In this document: positions 43,184-55,599 of the stretch, piece after piece | How the letters are laid out: each line of letters begins with the position of its first letter | How positions within the stretch are numbered: position 1 is the stretch's first letter | From: Diplolepis rosae | Taxonomy: Eukaryota; Arthropoda; Insecta; Hymenoptera; Diplolepididae | Reading direction: 5' to 3' | Length of the DNA: 64,000 nucleotides | NCBI GenBank assembly: GCA_030998225.1 | Contig: JAPYXD010000695.1 | Coordinates: forward strand, 3,019,001 to 3,083,000 | Made by a program: the position numbers and the translations under genes | Notes under the pieces: model-generated | What the model saw: only the letters and a program-made list of their open reading frames with translations | What the model was told of the DNA's origin: nothing | Database searches by the model: none

Positions 43184-44679
43184 GCATTATTAAGGAAATA
43201 CGTCTTATGATTGGTTTTCGTGATATTCGATGCAACACAAAAAGTGTCATTTGAAATGTTGATAATATAAAACGTACAGATAACGTTTCTTCTTTATTTG
43301 CCGTTAATTATAAGTTGTAACTCATTAATGTTACCGTTACTTCTTTTCCAAAGTAACGCGTTAACGTTACTGGAAAAAGCAACTTTTCTGGTAACATCAA
43401 ACATTGCGTTTTTAATTTCTATCTTTTAGCCTCAGTTCTCATTTATTATGAGGGTTTGTCTTTTCTATTTGTTTCCACTTTTTCTTTGATGTTGTATATA
43501 CTTCAAGTAAATTTTGCGTCACGAATTCGCAATGTTGAATTTTCCACCGAATTCCATCTTTACTGCACTCTGTTGACAAAGTTAGGAACTGCAAAGATGC
43601 GGGTCTTTATTTCTTTCTGCTCTGTCGTTTATGCAGAAATTTGAGTATTTAGATAACAGCAATAAAATGTTACTTACATGAAATGAAAATTTATTTGCAT
43701 TTAAACTAAAAAAAAACAATTGATTCAAATAAATTTTATTTTTACTATAACTTGTTTTTTTCAAGATTTAAAAAATGATAGTAAAGAAAATTTGTTGTGA
43801 CAATAAAAAACAAATCTTTTATCTGAAGTTATTTATTGTTATCAAATACTTTTTTTCTATCTCAAATTAGTACAAAATGTCTTAAAAGTACCTTCTTTTG
43901 TTTTTTACGTAAAATTAAATTTTCTTGTGCTTTGTAATTTCCTTTTGAAAATCTCCCTTCGAAAATAAGTTAAGAAAATGTTTATTGATTTTTTTTCAAA
44001 TTTTATTTTTATCACACGCTGGTTGTAATCAGTTGTATACTTATTACTGATTCAGATTTAGAGACTGGATACAATGTAAACAATTACTTTCTTATTTTGT
44101 TAGTTTGTTTTATTTTGGTAACGAATAGTTTTTTTTGCTTGTTTCAGGTGAGTCTTTATACAGTGGCTTCATTTAGTCGTTCTTACAACAATCCGGTAAG
44201 AATAAAAATTACAATTAAGGGTAAATTTGATACTTAGAAACTTAGTAAGTTCACGTGGGCAATCAGGTTCAGTTTCTACTTATTTATATCCAAAACAATA
44301 GAAATATACGAAAAATTAAGTCATATGCAAACAGTCGTAGATAGCCTATTTTTAATTTTTTTAATTAAAAAAGTTTTGTTATAATCAAAAATTTCAAGAA
44401 TTCGAAACCACTCGAACCCTCAAAATATCACAACGACCAAATTTGGACCAAACCAAGTTTTTTTAATAAACCATTGTGAGAACCCAACAAAAAAGAAGGA
44501 AAGACAAAAGATTCATATTTGAATCTAATTTTGAAAAGTATTGTTAAAGATTTTGCCCAAATTGAATTTTTTTAATTATTGAAATTAAAAATTGTCTATC
44601 CTCGTTCGTTTTTACCTTCTCTACAATTTGCCAATTTGCATTCAAAACTGTCACACCATATCAAATTTTAGAACATACA
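43184..44679. other. AT-rich stretch with worn repeat fragments
   Basis: Around 43315-43400 GTAACGTTAACGCGTTAC-like phrases form short inverted repeats. ACTGATTCAGATTTAGAGA at about 44047-44066 is a lone right end of the ACTGATT family. CGACCAAATTTGGACC near 44431 also occurs near 15110. No gene is supported. Confidence 0.4.
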
Positions 44680-46398
44680 CAATTGAGCCCACGGGAAGAA
44701 GAACTCGCCGAGCGTTCGAAAAAGAGGAAAAGTATTGTCCACTTTCTAAAATTGAAGTAAAAAAAAAGTTGTTAAAACTCAAAATAAAAAATTAAAAGCT
44801 GATAGAGCTTGTCAAAATACAACTTTTATTCTTCAAGTATTTTTTAGTCCAACATGATTATTACGAAAAAAGAAATATAAAAGGTATTTTTTGAATAACC
44901 TAAAATCAATGTTTCAAAAAACATAAATTGCGATTTCTCGGTAAGTAATGCACGCAATGGATTAAATTTTGCGTATTTTCATTCAGTATTCATTGCTGAT
45001 GCCGAATAGTCATTTAAAAACCATAAATACTATCAACATTTGATAATATTCAATAACAAATCAATACCTGTCAATTTTTTGTTTTTCGCGATTCGGAGTG
45101 AAAAAGTGACGAATAAATTTTATGTTTCGAAAAATATAAAGTGATAAAGTTATTTATTTGTATTTAAGGAAGTTTTTCGGAAAATTTAAAATTATTCGTA
45201 CCAAAAATAAAGAATTGAGAGGGTTGTTAATAAAAAGCGTGCGACGCACTAAGCGCTAAAGTTGAATTACTCAACAGAATTCCGCGGTTTTCTTAGTTTA
45301 TTTGGATATTCGTTTAAATATTTGCCACTGAAAATCATCAAAATTCATAATATGTAACAATAAAATAAAATTATTTAAGTTTAAACTTCTCCCACCTCCA
45401 AAACCTTATATATATAATGAATTGTGCGAAACACCTCAGGACAATTCCATTGGATTAAGCGCGGAAAAAATTAAAGATGTTCGAGCCTTATTAAGATATT
45501 TGAGCCCAGGTGGAAAAAAATATTACGAAGATATATTCAAGAAATTCCTAGTTAAGAAATCCAAATAAAATATTTTTTTAAGATGCAAGATTAAGGTATT
45601 ATTATTGAGGTAGTATAGAATGATGTTCTAATAGATATATTGTGTACTATTGTAAATTACTTTCATAAAAATAAAATTTGTATAAAAAATACAAAACGTC
45701 AAATTTAATTTCACGATTAATTGTTTACGAAAAAATTATGTACACTCGCATGATTTTCAGTAGCAAATTCATAAATAAACTAAGAAAACCGCGGAATTCT
45801 GTTGAATAATTCAACTTTAGCGCTTCGTGCGTAGCGGGCTTTTTATTAACAACCCTCTCAATTCTTTATTTTTGGTACGAATAATTTGAAATTTTCCGAA
45901 AAACTTCCTTAAATACAAATAAATAACTTTGTCACTTCATATTTTTCGAAACATAAAATTTATTCGTCACTTTTTCACTCCGAATTGCGAAAAACAAAGA
46001 ATTGACATGTATTGATTTGTTATTGAATATTATCAAATGTTGATGGTATTTATTGTTTTTAAATGACTATTCGGCATCAGCAATGAGTACTGAATAAAAA
46101 TACCCAAAATTCAATCCATTGCGTACAGTACTTACCGAGAAATCGCAATTTATGTTTTTTGAAACATTGATTTTAGGTTATTCAAAAAATACCTTTTATA
46201 TTTCTTTTTTCGTAATAATCATGTTGGACTAAAAAATACTTGAGGAATAATAGTTGTATTTTGACAAGCTCTATCAGATTATATATTTTTATTTTGAGTT
46301 TTTACAACTTTCTTTTTTTACTTGAATTTTAGAAAGTGGACAATACTTTTCCCCTTTTTCGAGCGCTCGGCGAGTTCTTCTTCCCGTGGGCTCAATTG
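44680..46398. mobile_element. 1.7-kb palindromic element with a coding-like core
   Basis: The arms 44680-45340 and 45742-46398 are inverted copies, from CAATTGAGCCCACGGGAAG at the left edge to CTTCCCGTGGGCTCAATTG at the right. Landmarks such as CCGCGGTTTTCTTAGTTTA and CATGATTATTACG occur in both. The arm carries a coding-like piece (44681-44793 plus) with GRRTRRAFEKEEKYCPLSK, repeated inverted in the other arm. The spacer of about 400 bp holds a separate coding-like piece (45383-45568). The structure suggests that part of a gene was duplicated in inverted orientation. Arm identity is high. Confidence 0.75.
45383..45568 (+). pseudogene. 61-codon C-terminal coding remnant in palindrome core
   Basis: The frame runs from about 45380 to TAA 45566-45568 and includes LPPPKPYIYNELCETPQDN and KIKDVRALLRYLSPGGKKYY. 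It ends with a basic tail, FKKFLVKKSK. There is no ATG, but AG at 45378-45379 after an AT-rich stretch could be a splice acceptor, so it reads like a last exon. The composition is protein-like and unlike chance AT-rich frames. It may belong to the mobile element that formed the palindrome. No family is recognised. Confidence 0.4.
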
Positions 46399-47924
46399 TT
46401 CTCTTCAATTGATATGTTCCTTTAATTTTGGATTATAAATAATAGTAAAAATACTGTTACCTCAAGAACTTAACAATTCTCTAATAAAAAAAGAACTCGT
46501 TTTATGTAGAGATCAGAAGTATCCTCTTTAAACCATGAAAGTTGCTTATGAAGAAGTTTGTTACTTATAAGTAGTTACCACAAGTTGATTTTATGATTCA
46601 TAATTTCAAGTAAACCGAATCAATTCTAATTTTCAAATTATTAAAACGATCAAATACGGATCAAACCCGAAATTAGACTAAAATTTTGTCGTTTTAATAA
46701 TTTGAGACTTCAAATACATTCGGATTACTTGAAATTTTGAATTATAGTTTTGCTTGGACGTTAAAGCGATTTTGAGTTTGTAGTGATATAAATTTGAATT
46801 CTGTTTTTAGTTGAGTCACTTTCTGAGGTTAATAGATGATTTCAATTTTAATATTTTAACTTCGGCGGATCCGAGATTCAAATCCTCGTACTCCTGGTAC
46901 TTGGAATAATTTAGGCTTAACTTGCTTTTTACTTTTCACGAACTGGTAGGCATGCTGAACTTGTGGCAGAAATATAGTAGAACTGAAATGAAAAGTGTTG
47001 AAATCTTCATATCGGCAAGAAAAGTCGTTCCGTCAGTAATATCGGCCATCTACAAAATTAAACGGGATAAATATTTTGACTTTCATGAAAAATAGTTATC
47101 CTAGGGTTTTTGAACTCCTGAATCCAAATCTGATAACTAAATATCAATTTAAAATGGCGTATTCAATATAGCGGAATAAATATTTTTTTTTAATTGGTTT
47201 TTTATAAAAAAAATTGCTTAATCCAAATTAGATATCAAAATTATGCCACCAGATTCTATAACCTAGAATAAAATTTCCCAAGGCGTTTCGAAACATTCGA
47301 AATTACCTCTGATGCCATGAAAATTGTATTTAGAAAATTAAATTCTGAAACCTACACTATTGAAAATCTTATTAATTTTAGTAGACTTTGAAATACAGGT
47401 GTTTATTTAAAATTAATAGATTTGTTTGTTATGAAAAACTAATATACATTCATATTAAATTTAATAACTTTTTAATCAAAATATATTAAAATTAACAAAC
47501 ATTTTTAAAATATGTACACATGTGTATTAAAATACAAGTTTGTATTTTTAAAGATGAAAGTATTTTAAATTTAATATACCATACTTTACTGAAAGAAACT
47601 TCTATTACATGTAATGAAAGTTTAATACAAAAATTTCTAACAGTGTACCACTTTGTGGAAAATTTCATGTTGAATCTTTTTCTTTCTTGCAAAAATTTGT
47701 ATCTTTTACCGTTTTTTAAAATAAAAACTAAGCATTGGATTTCAAAAAAAAAAAAATTTAATTATTATTTTCATCTGAACTCACTCAATGTGACAAAGTT
47801 CTCAATATTATTACATCAAAATTGGAAGAGTGAATCTTTAAACTATTTGTAAATATGTAAATCGTGACATGAAAATGCTTTACCATTAAGAATTTTTATT
47901 TAAGTGTTGTAGTTATATTTTTGC
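46399..47924. other. AT-rich stretch with a small inverted repeat and a tRNA-like B box
   Basis: GATTCATAATTTCAAGTAAACCGAAT near 46590 is inverted near 46720-46745, with AAATTATTAAAACGA/TCGTTTTAATAATTT inside, making a hairpin of about 155 bp. CCGAGATTCAAATCCTCG at 46871-46888 resembles a T-arm. A 110-codon frame (47520-47852) looks like chance AT-rich sequence. Confidence 0.4.
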
Positions 47925-48290
47925 CCAAACTTATTTTCATTATTTAATCATGAATAATTTTTTTAGGGAAAAGATTTCCCACAACTTCATCGTTTCTGAT
48001 TTTTAAAAATAAATTCTTTAATGGCTGAAACCATTAAAAAAACATTTTCCAAAACGAAATTTTTATAAACAAATTGCTGAATTTGATAATAATTTATTAA
48101 TTTTCGAAAATTGGAAATGGTTAAGTTGTAGGTAATCTTTTTCTTGAAAAAGTGATTTGTAATTTATTAAAATCGCATAATTTTTTAAAACTTGGTAAAA
48201 AGCGATTTTTTTCATGGAAATTAATCTTTTCTCTTCCAAAATAGCCCTTCAATAATAATATTGCTATTCTTGAAAGCAAAATTATCTTTA
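47925..48290. mobile_element. Fragment of the GGTAGTT TTAA family
   Basis: The segment shares ATTTCCCACAACTTCA, GAAACCATTAAAAAAACAT and AATAGCCCTTCAATAATAAT with other copies, in order. Both TTAA ends are missing. Confidence 0.8.
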
Positions 48291-49385
48291 AAAAATTGTA
48301 TGTGGGGTTACAGAATTCAGCGGCTCAATTTAAAATGGTAAATACATCATTTCAGTTTTTTTTCTAACTTGAAACATATCAACTTAAATTTAACGAAACT
48401 CTTGGGAAAATGTATCATTGTATACTTTATAAGATAGCAATAGCTACACTGTTTAAAGTATATTCTAATTTAAATTCTAGTGTAATCTTTATATTATAGC
48501 ATATATTTAGAGAGAAAAAAATGTCTACCATAAAGATGAGAATTTTTATCGTTAATTTAGCGCATTCTATAATAGATATTCTGATAAATGTCGGATTAGA
48601 AGAAGAAAGAACGTGGCTTTAGAATTTATCTTGCGTTTCCAAATAGTTTGGTAATTTTTGACAATTATTTTTCTCCGTGTTTATTTTAATATTTTGACCT
48701 GCTATTTTGAATTTTCAATTTGTATTATCAAATTCGTATTCAACGACCCCAAAGACCTTGAGATATTCATTTTTATAAAAATCCAACCATTTTCCAACTT
48801 GATCCGCCATATTGCTTCCGGTATTGTGAAATTCGATTTTTCAATTTCGGATTTAGAGATTTCAAAAATTTAAATAATAATGTCGTCAAGTGAAACCGAG
48901 AACTTTTTTCACACACTGGTGTCTTCAAAAGTTTATTTTTGCTACACAGCAAAAAAGGGTTAATTAATAGTTTTTTCTAATACATATATATATTTATATA
49001 AGGAATACTGTTCATCTTCTCAGACTAATACTTTTTTAATTGAGTAAACTTGAAGCGGATATATTGAAAAAGGAATGGCGTGTAAGCTTCTCTAAGTGAA
49101 AATGCGGTTTATTTTAAAAACGAAGAAAAATGTTGATGAAGAGGAGATGACCAAAGGAAGCCGATCGCCGCGTTCACTTCCGGCACCCGTCACTCTCCAG
49201 ACAATGAGGATGGTTTGGTTCGGTTTAGTAAACAATGTTCAAAAAATAAAACTGGAAAAGTTATTAGAAATTACAATTAACTTTGAAATTTTTTTCAAAT
49301 TTTTTACTAAAACGAACCAGACGCGGTGCATGATTATTCCAAAAATTCAATATTTCTTGAAATTTCCTTTACTGAAATTCATATA
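48291..49385. other. Mostly AT-rich stretch with one exon-like patch
   Basis: From about 49096 to 49230 a plus-strand frame reads MRFILKTKKNVDEEEMTKGS and then RSPRSLPAPVTLQTMRMVW in GC-richer DNA before fading into AT-rich sequence. It could be a stray exon. Splice sites are not convincing. Nothing else was seen. Confidence 0.3.
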
Positions 49386-49693
49386 ACCGAATTACTAATG
49401 GCTCTAATTTTTATACTTCCAAATAAAGATGTGTCCAAATTTTTATTTATCCAAATTATTATTTGTCATAATTTTTATATTTCTGAATTACTATTTCTCT
49501 TAATTCCCACTTCACCGAATTGTCATGTTATATAAATAAAAATTAGGTTAAATGATGATTTGGGAATATGAAAATAATGTCAAATAATGATTCGGAGAAA
49601 TAAGAAATTTAGATAAATAGTTGTTCGGTAATATAAGAATTAGGTAATGTGATATATAGGAAATATAAAAATAAGAGCAGTCGGTAATTTGGT
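49386..49693. mobile_element. Palindromic element built of TTATATTTCNGAATTA-type repeats
   Basis: ACCGAATTACTAATGGCTCT at the left is inverted as AGAGCAGTCGGTAATTTGGT at the right. The interior repeats a unit of about 45-60 bp (TCCAAATTATTATTTGTC, TTTCTGAATTACTATTTCTC) in the left half and its inverse in the right half. No coding is supported. Confidence 0.65.
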
Positions 49694-49954
49694 ACACGGA
49701 TTTCGATCAAATAAATTTTAGAAAATATAGAATTTGTGGAATATTTATGCGCCCCAAACCGGATATACGTTCTACAGTCTTAAAGTCAAAATGTCAAAAT
49801 TTTTTATTCATACCTTTTAAATTTAATTTTCAAATTGGATTTGATTTAAAAGTGATAAGCCTAAATAATAATATACTCTATTTAATCTTTTCAAATTTCG
49901 TAAACTTATAAAAACTAATGAAAAATACTGTGTTCGATTTTCTTTGACATTCAA

Positions 49955-50649
49955 GACAGTTCATCCGCGAAAATTAGATCACAGGTAAAAATACATAATT
50001 TTGCTATCAAGAATAGCAATATTATTATTGAAGCAATCATTTGAAAAAAAGAGATTATTTTCCAAAAAAAAAAAAATTGAAACATGGAAAAATAATGCAT
50101 TTAACAATTTTTATTATTACCCGAACTTTTTTTCTTATCGCTTTATACCGAATTTTACAAAATGATGCGATTCTAATAAATCACAAATCATTTTTTCAGG
50201 ATAAATATTCTCTACAATTTAACCGTTTCCAATTTTCTAAAATCAATCAATTATTACCAAATTCAGCAATTTGTTTATAAGAATTTCGTTTTGGAAAATT
50301 GATTTTTAATGGTTTTGGCAATTGAAGAATTTATTTCCGAAAATTGGAAACTGTAAAGTTGTGAAGATTCTTTTTCCTGAAAAAATGATTTGTCATTTAT
50401 TAGAATTGCGTCATTTTGTGAAATTCGGTATAAAGCGATAAGGAAAAATGTTCGGCAAAAATAACATTTGTTAAATACATTATTTTTCTACATTTCAAAT
50501 TTTTTTCATGGAAATTAATCTTTCTTCTTTCAAATTAGCCCTTCAACTAAGAACATCAACAATATTTGAATATGAATAATAATATTACTATTCTTGAAAG
50601 GAAAATTATCTATTTTTTGCTGAGGTCTAATTTTTCTGCACGAACTGCC
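49955..50649. mobile_element. TTAA-type palindromic MITE, GGTAGTT family, diverged copy
   Basis: The left end reads TCAA then GACAGTTCATCCGCGAAAA; the right end reads CTGCACGAACTGCC then TTAA (50650-50653). The interior follows the family plan. A short extra piece near 50548-50575 interrupts the right arm before AATAATATTACTATTCTTGA. Confidence 0.75.
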
Positions 50650-50728
50650 TTAATAACATGAAGTTTCAACAATTGTGCTTCTAAAAAATACAAAGGTGAC
50701 GAGAAAAAAATTAGTTTCGCGGTACGTT

Positions 50729-50998
50729 TCATCTGTCAAGTAACTTCATCTCATCAAGAAATCTGAGACATTCCTGCCTTGGAAATCCAAGAAAGAGGAC
50801 ATGAAAACCTTGGTGGATCTGAAGGGCTGACTTTTCCTTTTCCCTATTTCTTGTCATTTTGCTAAAAATGCAGGAGCCGGAAGTCGTTGAAAATGGTTTT
50901 CCATCCTGAAACTTTGTGTTAGTATCAGAAAAGCAGTCAACTATAAAAACTCTAGTCCCCTTGAATTTTAAGCTTTTATCCTTGAAAAATGTCTTCAA
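50729..50998 (-). CDS. Hypothetical 89-codon frame, candidate exon
   Basis: On the minus strand the frame starts at ATG 50998 and ends at TGA 50729-50731. Parts read like real protein (LKFKGTRVFIVDCFSDTN, then LFLGFPRQECLRFLDEMK). Within it, TACTAACACAAAGTTTCAG matches an insect branch site and acceptor, so the downstream half may be an exon in this or another frame. The surroundings are non-repetitive. No domain is recognised. Confidence 0.3.
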   Translation of the reverse strand: MKTFFKDKSLKFKGTRVFIVDCFSDTNTKFQDGKPFSTTSGSCIFSKMTRNREKEKSALQIHQGFHVLFLGFPRQECLRFLDEMKLLDR

Positions 50999-51589
50999 AT
51001 AATTAATTGAATCATTCTCTTTACATTGTTCAAGAGATTATTTTTATTTAAAAATATTAATAGCCTTATAATATTTAAACATTAAAAATAGTATTGATAA
51101 TATTTCCTACCTTCTAAAGCTTCCTAACTTCAAAATAACATTCGAGCTAATTCTTTATAATTTTTATAAACAATTTTTTATTTTTATGCTGTACATTTAA
51201 AAAAATTACGATTTCAAATTTTTAAAGGAGTTCAAAAATTTTCACTTTAAATTATTTGGAGACTGCAAAAAAAGATAAACAGTATAGTTCATAATCGGAC
51301 GTGGTATATGATTTTACAAAAAGGGCTATTAAATGTAAAACCGGAAACTATGAGAGAATTTTCCGTCCTCGAAGCGAACGCTGGCAATTCCTTAGGGCAA
51401 AAGTTTCGATGACGCGAATAGCATCTATTGGCTATTTCGTAAGTCAAGCACGTTCGACATGACAATATACGACGATTGAAATAGGGGGCAGTGCCCTATG
51501 AATTGGTTCGGTTTGGATTGCACCTGTCTATGAATATCTTGACACTATATTAATACAAGTAAAACTAAAATTATTTCTCACAACCTGAA
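50999..51589. other. AT-rich then GC-richer single-copy stretch
   Basis: 51290-51550 has balanced composition and no copy elsewhere, with no open frame of note. It may be host intergenic DNA. Confidence 0.35.
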
Positions 51590-51960
51590 ATTACACGACT
51601 TTTTTTCTACTACGGGGTCAGAAAATGGATTTTTTTGCCCCACACGGGGAAATTAAATCCACTTTATGACCCACTAGTAGAAATAAGTTATAATAATTTT
51701 CCCCTAGATTCGTAAAATGGCTAAGTTTAGATAAAAAAGGTTTAAAAATTCAAACTTGCAAAATTATTTATTAAAAAATACTAAAAATAATTAAATGCCA
51801 TTTTTTAATCAAATTTAATAAATTCTTATGGATTATCACTTTTATGTATTTTTAAAATCCTTTTTTTAATATTAGAATTTTTTGAATTATTACGCCTTTT
51901 TTGTTCTAAGTTTAGACTTTTTACGAATCTAGGGGAAATTTATTATAACTTTTTTGGTAC
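51590..51960. repeat. Two adjacent hairpins sharing a phrase
   Basis: The first hairpin pairs TTTCTACTACGGGGTCAG with ATGACCCACTAGTAGAAA (51607-51682). The second pairs TTCCCCTAGATTCGTAAAA and GGCTAAGTTTAGA near 51710-51735 with TTTTTACGAATCTAGGGGAA near 51920-51940. They could be one composite foldback element. No target duplication is clear. Confidence 0.6.
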
Positions 51961-53439
51961 GCTTTTACATTTTACGTAAATTTATCTTCAAAATGAGTCG
52001 AAGAACATTGTAAACATCAATTATTTCGGGAATTATCCATAATTTATGAAAAGTTTGAAATTTGGACTTTTTCCACAATATCTTCCCCAAAAATGGACAA
52101 AAACTCTTCATCTTGAGGTCGTTTTATGCATAATTTTGACGTCTTATATGTTATTTTCAGAGTATTATACACACAAATTACACATGGCACACAAATATTT
52201 CCGATTAAAAGCTTAACTACTTTTATAATCTCCAGTTTACATATTCTTTCAGAAAACACCATAAAATTGTAGAAAATGTCTTGAAATATTTTATTATTTC
52301 ATGAAATGTTTTTATTTTTTACTAAATTTGAACAATTTTTTAATATAAAACCTCTTAAATTTATACAATCGTTTCAAAAATGATGTAACGTTTCCTTTGA
52401 AATTTCTTCAAATTTTATAAAACTACATGAATTCTTATGAAATTTTAATCAATCTTGAAGTATCAACGACCATTAAATTCTACCAAAGTGCTATGACTTC
52501 TTTAAAAAGTATGTAATTCCATTAAATCTTATTACGTTTTTCTTTTTTCCATAAGATCCCTTTAAATCTCTGAAATTGTGTATTATTTTGTCAAAACCCT
52601 ACAAATATCTCCAAACTGTATAAAATTTTGTAAAATATCACGAAACCTCAAGGGTTTCCATAAAATGTTCGAGCTTAGCCTTTTTAAATAATTCTTTAAA
52701 AGCTCTATACTTGACACATCATTTTTCGCTATCTTAAAACCTTATAAAATTTGTATACGTTTCCGAAAATTTGTGATATTTAATAAAAAATCGTGAATTT
52801 TTTAAACTTCATTTAAAATTTCATGAAATATGAGAATATTAATCCAAAATTAATCCATAAATTAATTCAAAAGTGTAGGAAAAAGTGCCCTTTTCCAAAG
52901 TAAATAATCATTTGTTTTATTTGATATAAAACTCAAAATTGATATTTTTTCTTTCATCTAAATGTTTACACACAGCGAGAACTTCTATTCGAATTTAAAA
53001 AATCATTTGTTTACCCACTTTCTCCCAATTCCAAATAAACATGTGTTAATGCTGCAAGAAACTTTTTTCTGAGTGCAACATTTTTTCGACCAATACAACT
53101 TACTTTTGCACAATTCTATACAGATATTTTTAAATGCCTGGATAATCATAAAAAATCATCTTACTCTTAAATTACAATAAAAATTTTATTCAATTGTCGT
53201 CATTGAATGAATTTTCAATTACAGCAAATGAGAACTGATTGAGTTTTAAGAAAATTCCAACAATGTACGCTCCCATAAAAAGTAAGATTTTAAAGTCGAA
53301 ACAAATAATTTGGAGAATAATTTAAAAATTGCCACTACCACAGAATTGGAATGAAGATCCGAACTCAATTGCAGTGAGAATTGAAAAATCATCATTAATG
53401 AGATAATATAATATCGAATCATGTTTTCTGGAGGATTCT
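51961..53439. other. AT-rich stretch without recognisable gene
   Basis: A short element may lie at about 52975-53079 (CACACAGCGAGAACTTCTAT at the left, AACTTTTTTCTGAGTG at the right). From 52300 to 52860 the phrase TAAAATTTNNNNAAA recurs loosely, as in a worn tandem repeat of about 50-60 bp. No gene is visible. Confidence 0.35.
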
Positions 53440-55599
53440 GCTTCTGATAAAGAGGAAATTCTATAACCTGGATGGAGTTTCTTTTGCATTTAATGTCAGA
53501 AACTGGTCGTTCGGAAACTGACGTTGATGCAGGCACGGTCAGCGACTGCTGAAGCGACCGGAAATAGACCTTGTAATCGGAGAACCTATATCTGGAAATA
53601 TGGCAGTACCCATACGTATGCCTTATTTTCGACTCGTCCAGGGGGCCATATCTCCCTCTCTGTCTGCTTCTCCATCTTCCCCTACTTTTCTCATCTACGT
53701 ACCTTTTCTACCCCTGCTCTCTCATTTTTATTTTTACCCCCCTCATTCTCTCTCTTCTCCTTTTGCAAGATCCATGCGGGAGAAAAGCATGCATACCATA
53801 TGCTTCTGCCATGCCAGACACAACCATGTCCCGGGAGAGAATCTGCACCAATGGCAGATACCTACCAACTACCATGTATACGTACATTGGCTATTTCTAG
53901 CATCCAGGGATGCATACCTCTAACTCTTATCCTCTTTCAGCATTCGATCTCCTAAAACATCCCAAACATACTCCATTTTATGACATTTTATATGCTTTCA
54001 TGATTTCTTCCTCTTGATGCTCATTCTTTCCCAGATGTGAGATGCTGCAAGAAATTTAAAATTAATATCTATGTTCTGAAGTTGAGAAAGGTGGCTAGAA
54101 AGATTCCATGATCCTTGGTATCAATTCTTACGTCGAGATTTCTTCTTATACCTCTGTCTTTTCTCAAAGGGGATCATCTTAGAGTTGACCATTTCCTTTC
54201 TTAGATTATTCTCTTTGAAAGATGCTTTAAAAATGGTCTATCTGATATCTATCAACAATTGATTAACTTAAACTTTTCACGAATTTCATCTAAAATTGGT
54301 CTCAAGCCTGAAGGGGATTAATTTTAAACTCTTGAACAATCAGACTGCATAATCTCCATGAGATTTAACTCCGTCCAACGAAATATTGATGGGAATTTTG
54401 TGTAGTGGAGAGAATACCAGGAAAATCCTGTTTAGCAAACAGAGTAATGCTAATCCTCTAGATGAATATACATACCAATCTGGTTCATCGGTCAACTTGA
54501 AACGTTTGCGATAATCCATGGATCCTCGTGTATTCTGGGATGATTGTTGGTTCGAGATTCTCTCCAGGCAGAAACGAACTTTTTATCAGAGAATGAAATG
54601 AATGGTCCACTGGTATCGCGTTCACTCTTGTTTACGAACCGTTATTGAATCTCCTCGTTGGTAGCACGTGCTGTTGATGGATCCAACCGTAAAATCACTG
54701 AAATGGAGTTGAGTCCTTGGTTGAAGTTGCGCCGATGCGTTGATAAGCCTGGGCGCAGCTCCATACTTCTTTACATTCCATATGTCTCATGCACTATGGG
54801 AAGTAAGGAAGCACGGAACAGTCGCCCGGCGCTTTAGAAGCTGAAGTACCTGAAGATCTGGATTTTTATAAGTTTCGAGAACAATTAAGAGTTCGATCTG
54901 ATCGATATGAAGATGAATAAACTGGAGAACTTGAGGGACCTGTAAGAAAGATCCAATCACGAACCACGACTACAATAATCGATACATGGATCGATAAAGC
55001 GGAGTCACTCCCGATCTACTTCTGATCTGGGGCCCAAATTAATCGAATTTCGCTCTCTGGCACCCTGAAGACGAGATTGATGAAGGATTAACTCGTTTAA
55101 TCGCGATCAGACTGAACGGGTCTAAGTAACAGACAGACGGACTGACGGAAGTCATATTCTCAGGGATTTTAAGCTCTTGCACGGTTGCTCGTTTCGAACT
55201 GAGTGCTACTCAAGCTGGGTAGAGCTCCTTCGGCGAGCCCTCTAAAAATGGCCGCACACATCCTATTGGCCTCCTTGTCACCCGACCCCCCGGCATCCCC
55301 GGAGCAACATGTAAGCTTACACTTGACTAGCGGGAGCCATGCTCCCTCGTAGCGTCTCGCGCCAAATTTGTCTTTATACGAAAATAGGCTTGCGTCCCAC
55401 GGCTGCCATCGTGCGGCAACTATTCCTGGTCCAGACTCACGGAGTGATAACTTGGCCGCAACGCGTGCCGTCGCCGACGCCACCGCCGCGCCGTACACAA
55501 CCAACAGGCAAAAACTCCTAATCTTCTATCAGCGATCCTCCATTTCTTGATGCAGCTTTAATCCGATCGTGAGGAAAGTAAGGGTTTTTGCCAAAAATT
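53440..55599. other. GC-richer, apparently single-copy block, candidate host regulatory or exonic DNA
   Basis: This is the longest stretch without recognisable mobile elements. 53640-53760 is a pyrimidine-rich tract (CT repeats), 54600-55130 has balanced composition with several CG dinucleotides, and 55180-55500 is the most GC-rich part. Frames of 143 codons (53524-53955 plus) and 111 codons (55169-55504 minus) exist. The first follows the pyrimidine tract and the second the GC-rich part, and neither shows a domain. A promoter or first exon of a host gene is possible but unproven. Confidence 0.4.

Noticed and set aside
46871..46888. T-arm-like CCGAGATTCAAATCCTCG as a tRNA gene
   Set aside because: No A box, acceptor or anticodon arm could be placed around it.
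53524..53955. 143-codon plus-strand frame
   Set aside because: Much of it comes from a pyrimidine-rich tract giving Ser/Phe/Leu/Pro runs; a second frame is equally open over the same bases.
55169..55504. 111-codon minus-strand frame rich in Ala, Arg and Gly
   Set aside because: It coincides with the most GC-rich patch, where all frames have few stops; no motif supports it.
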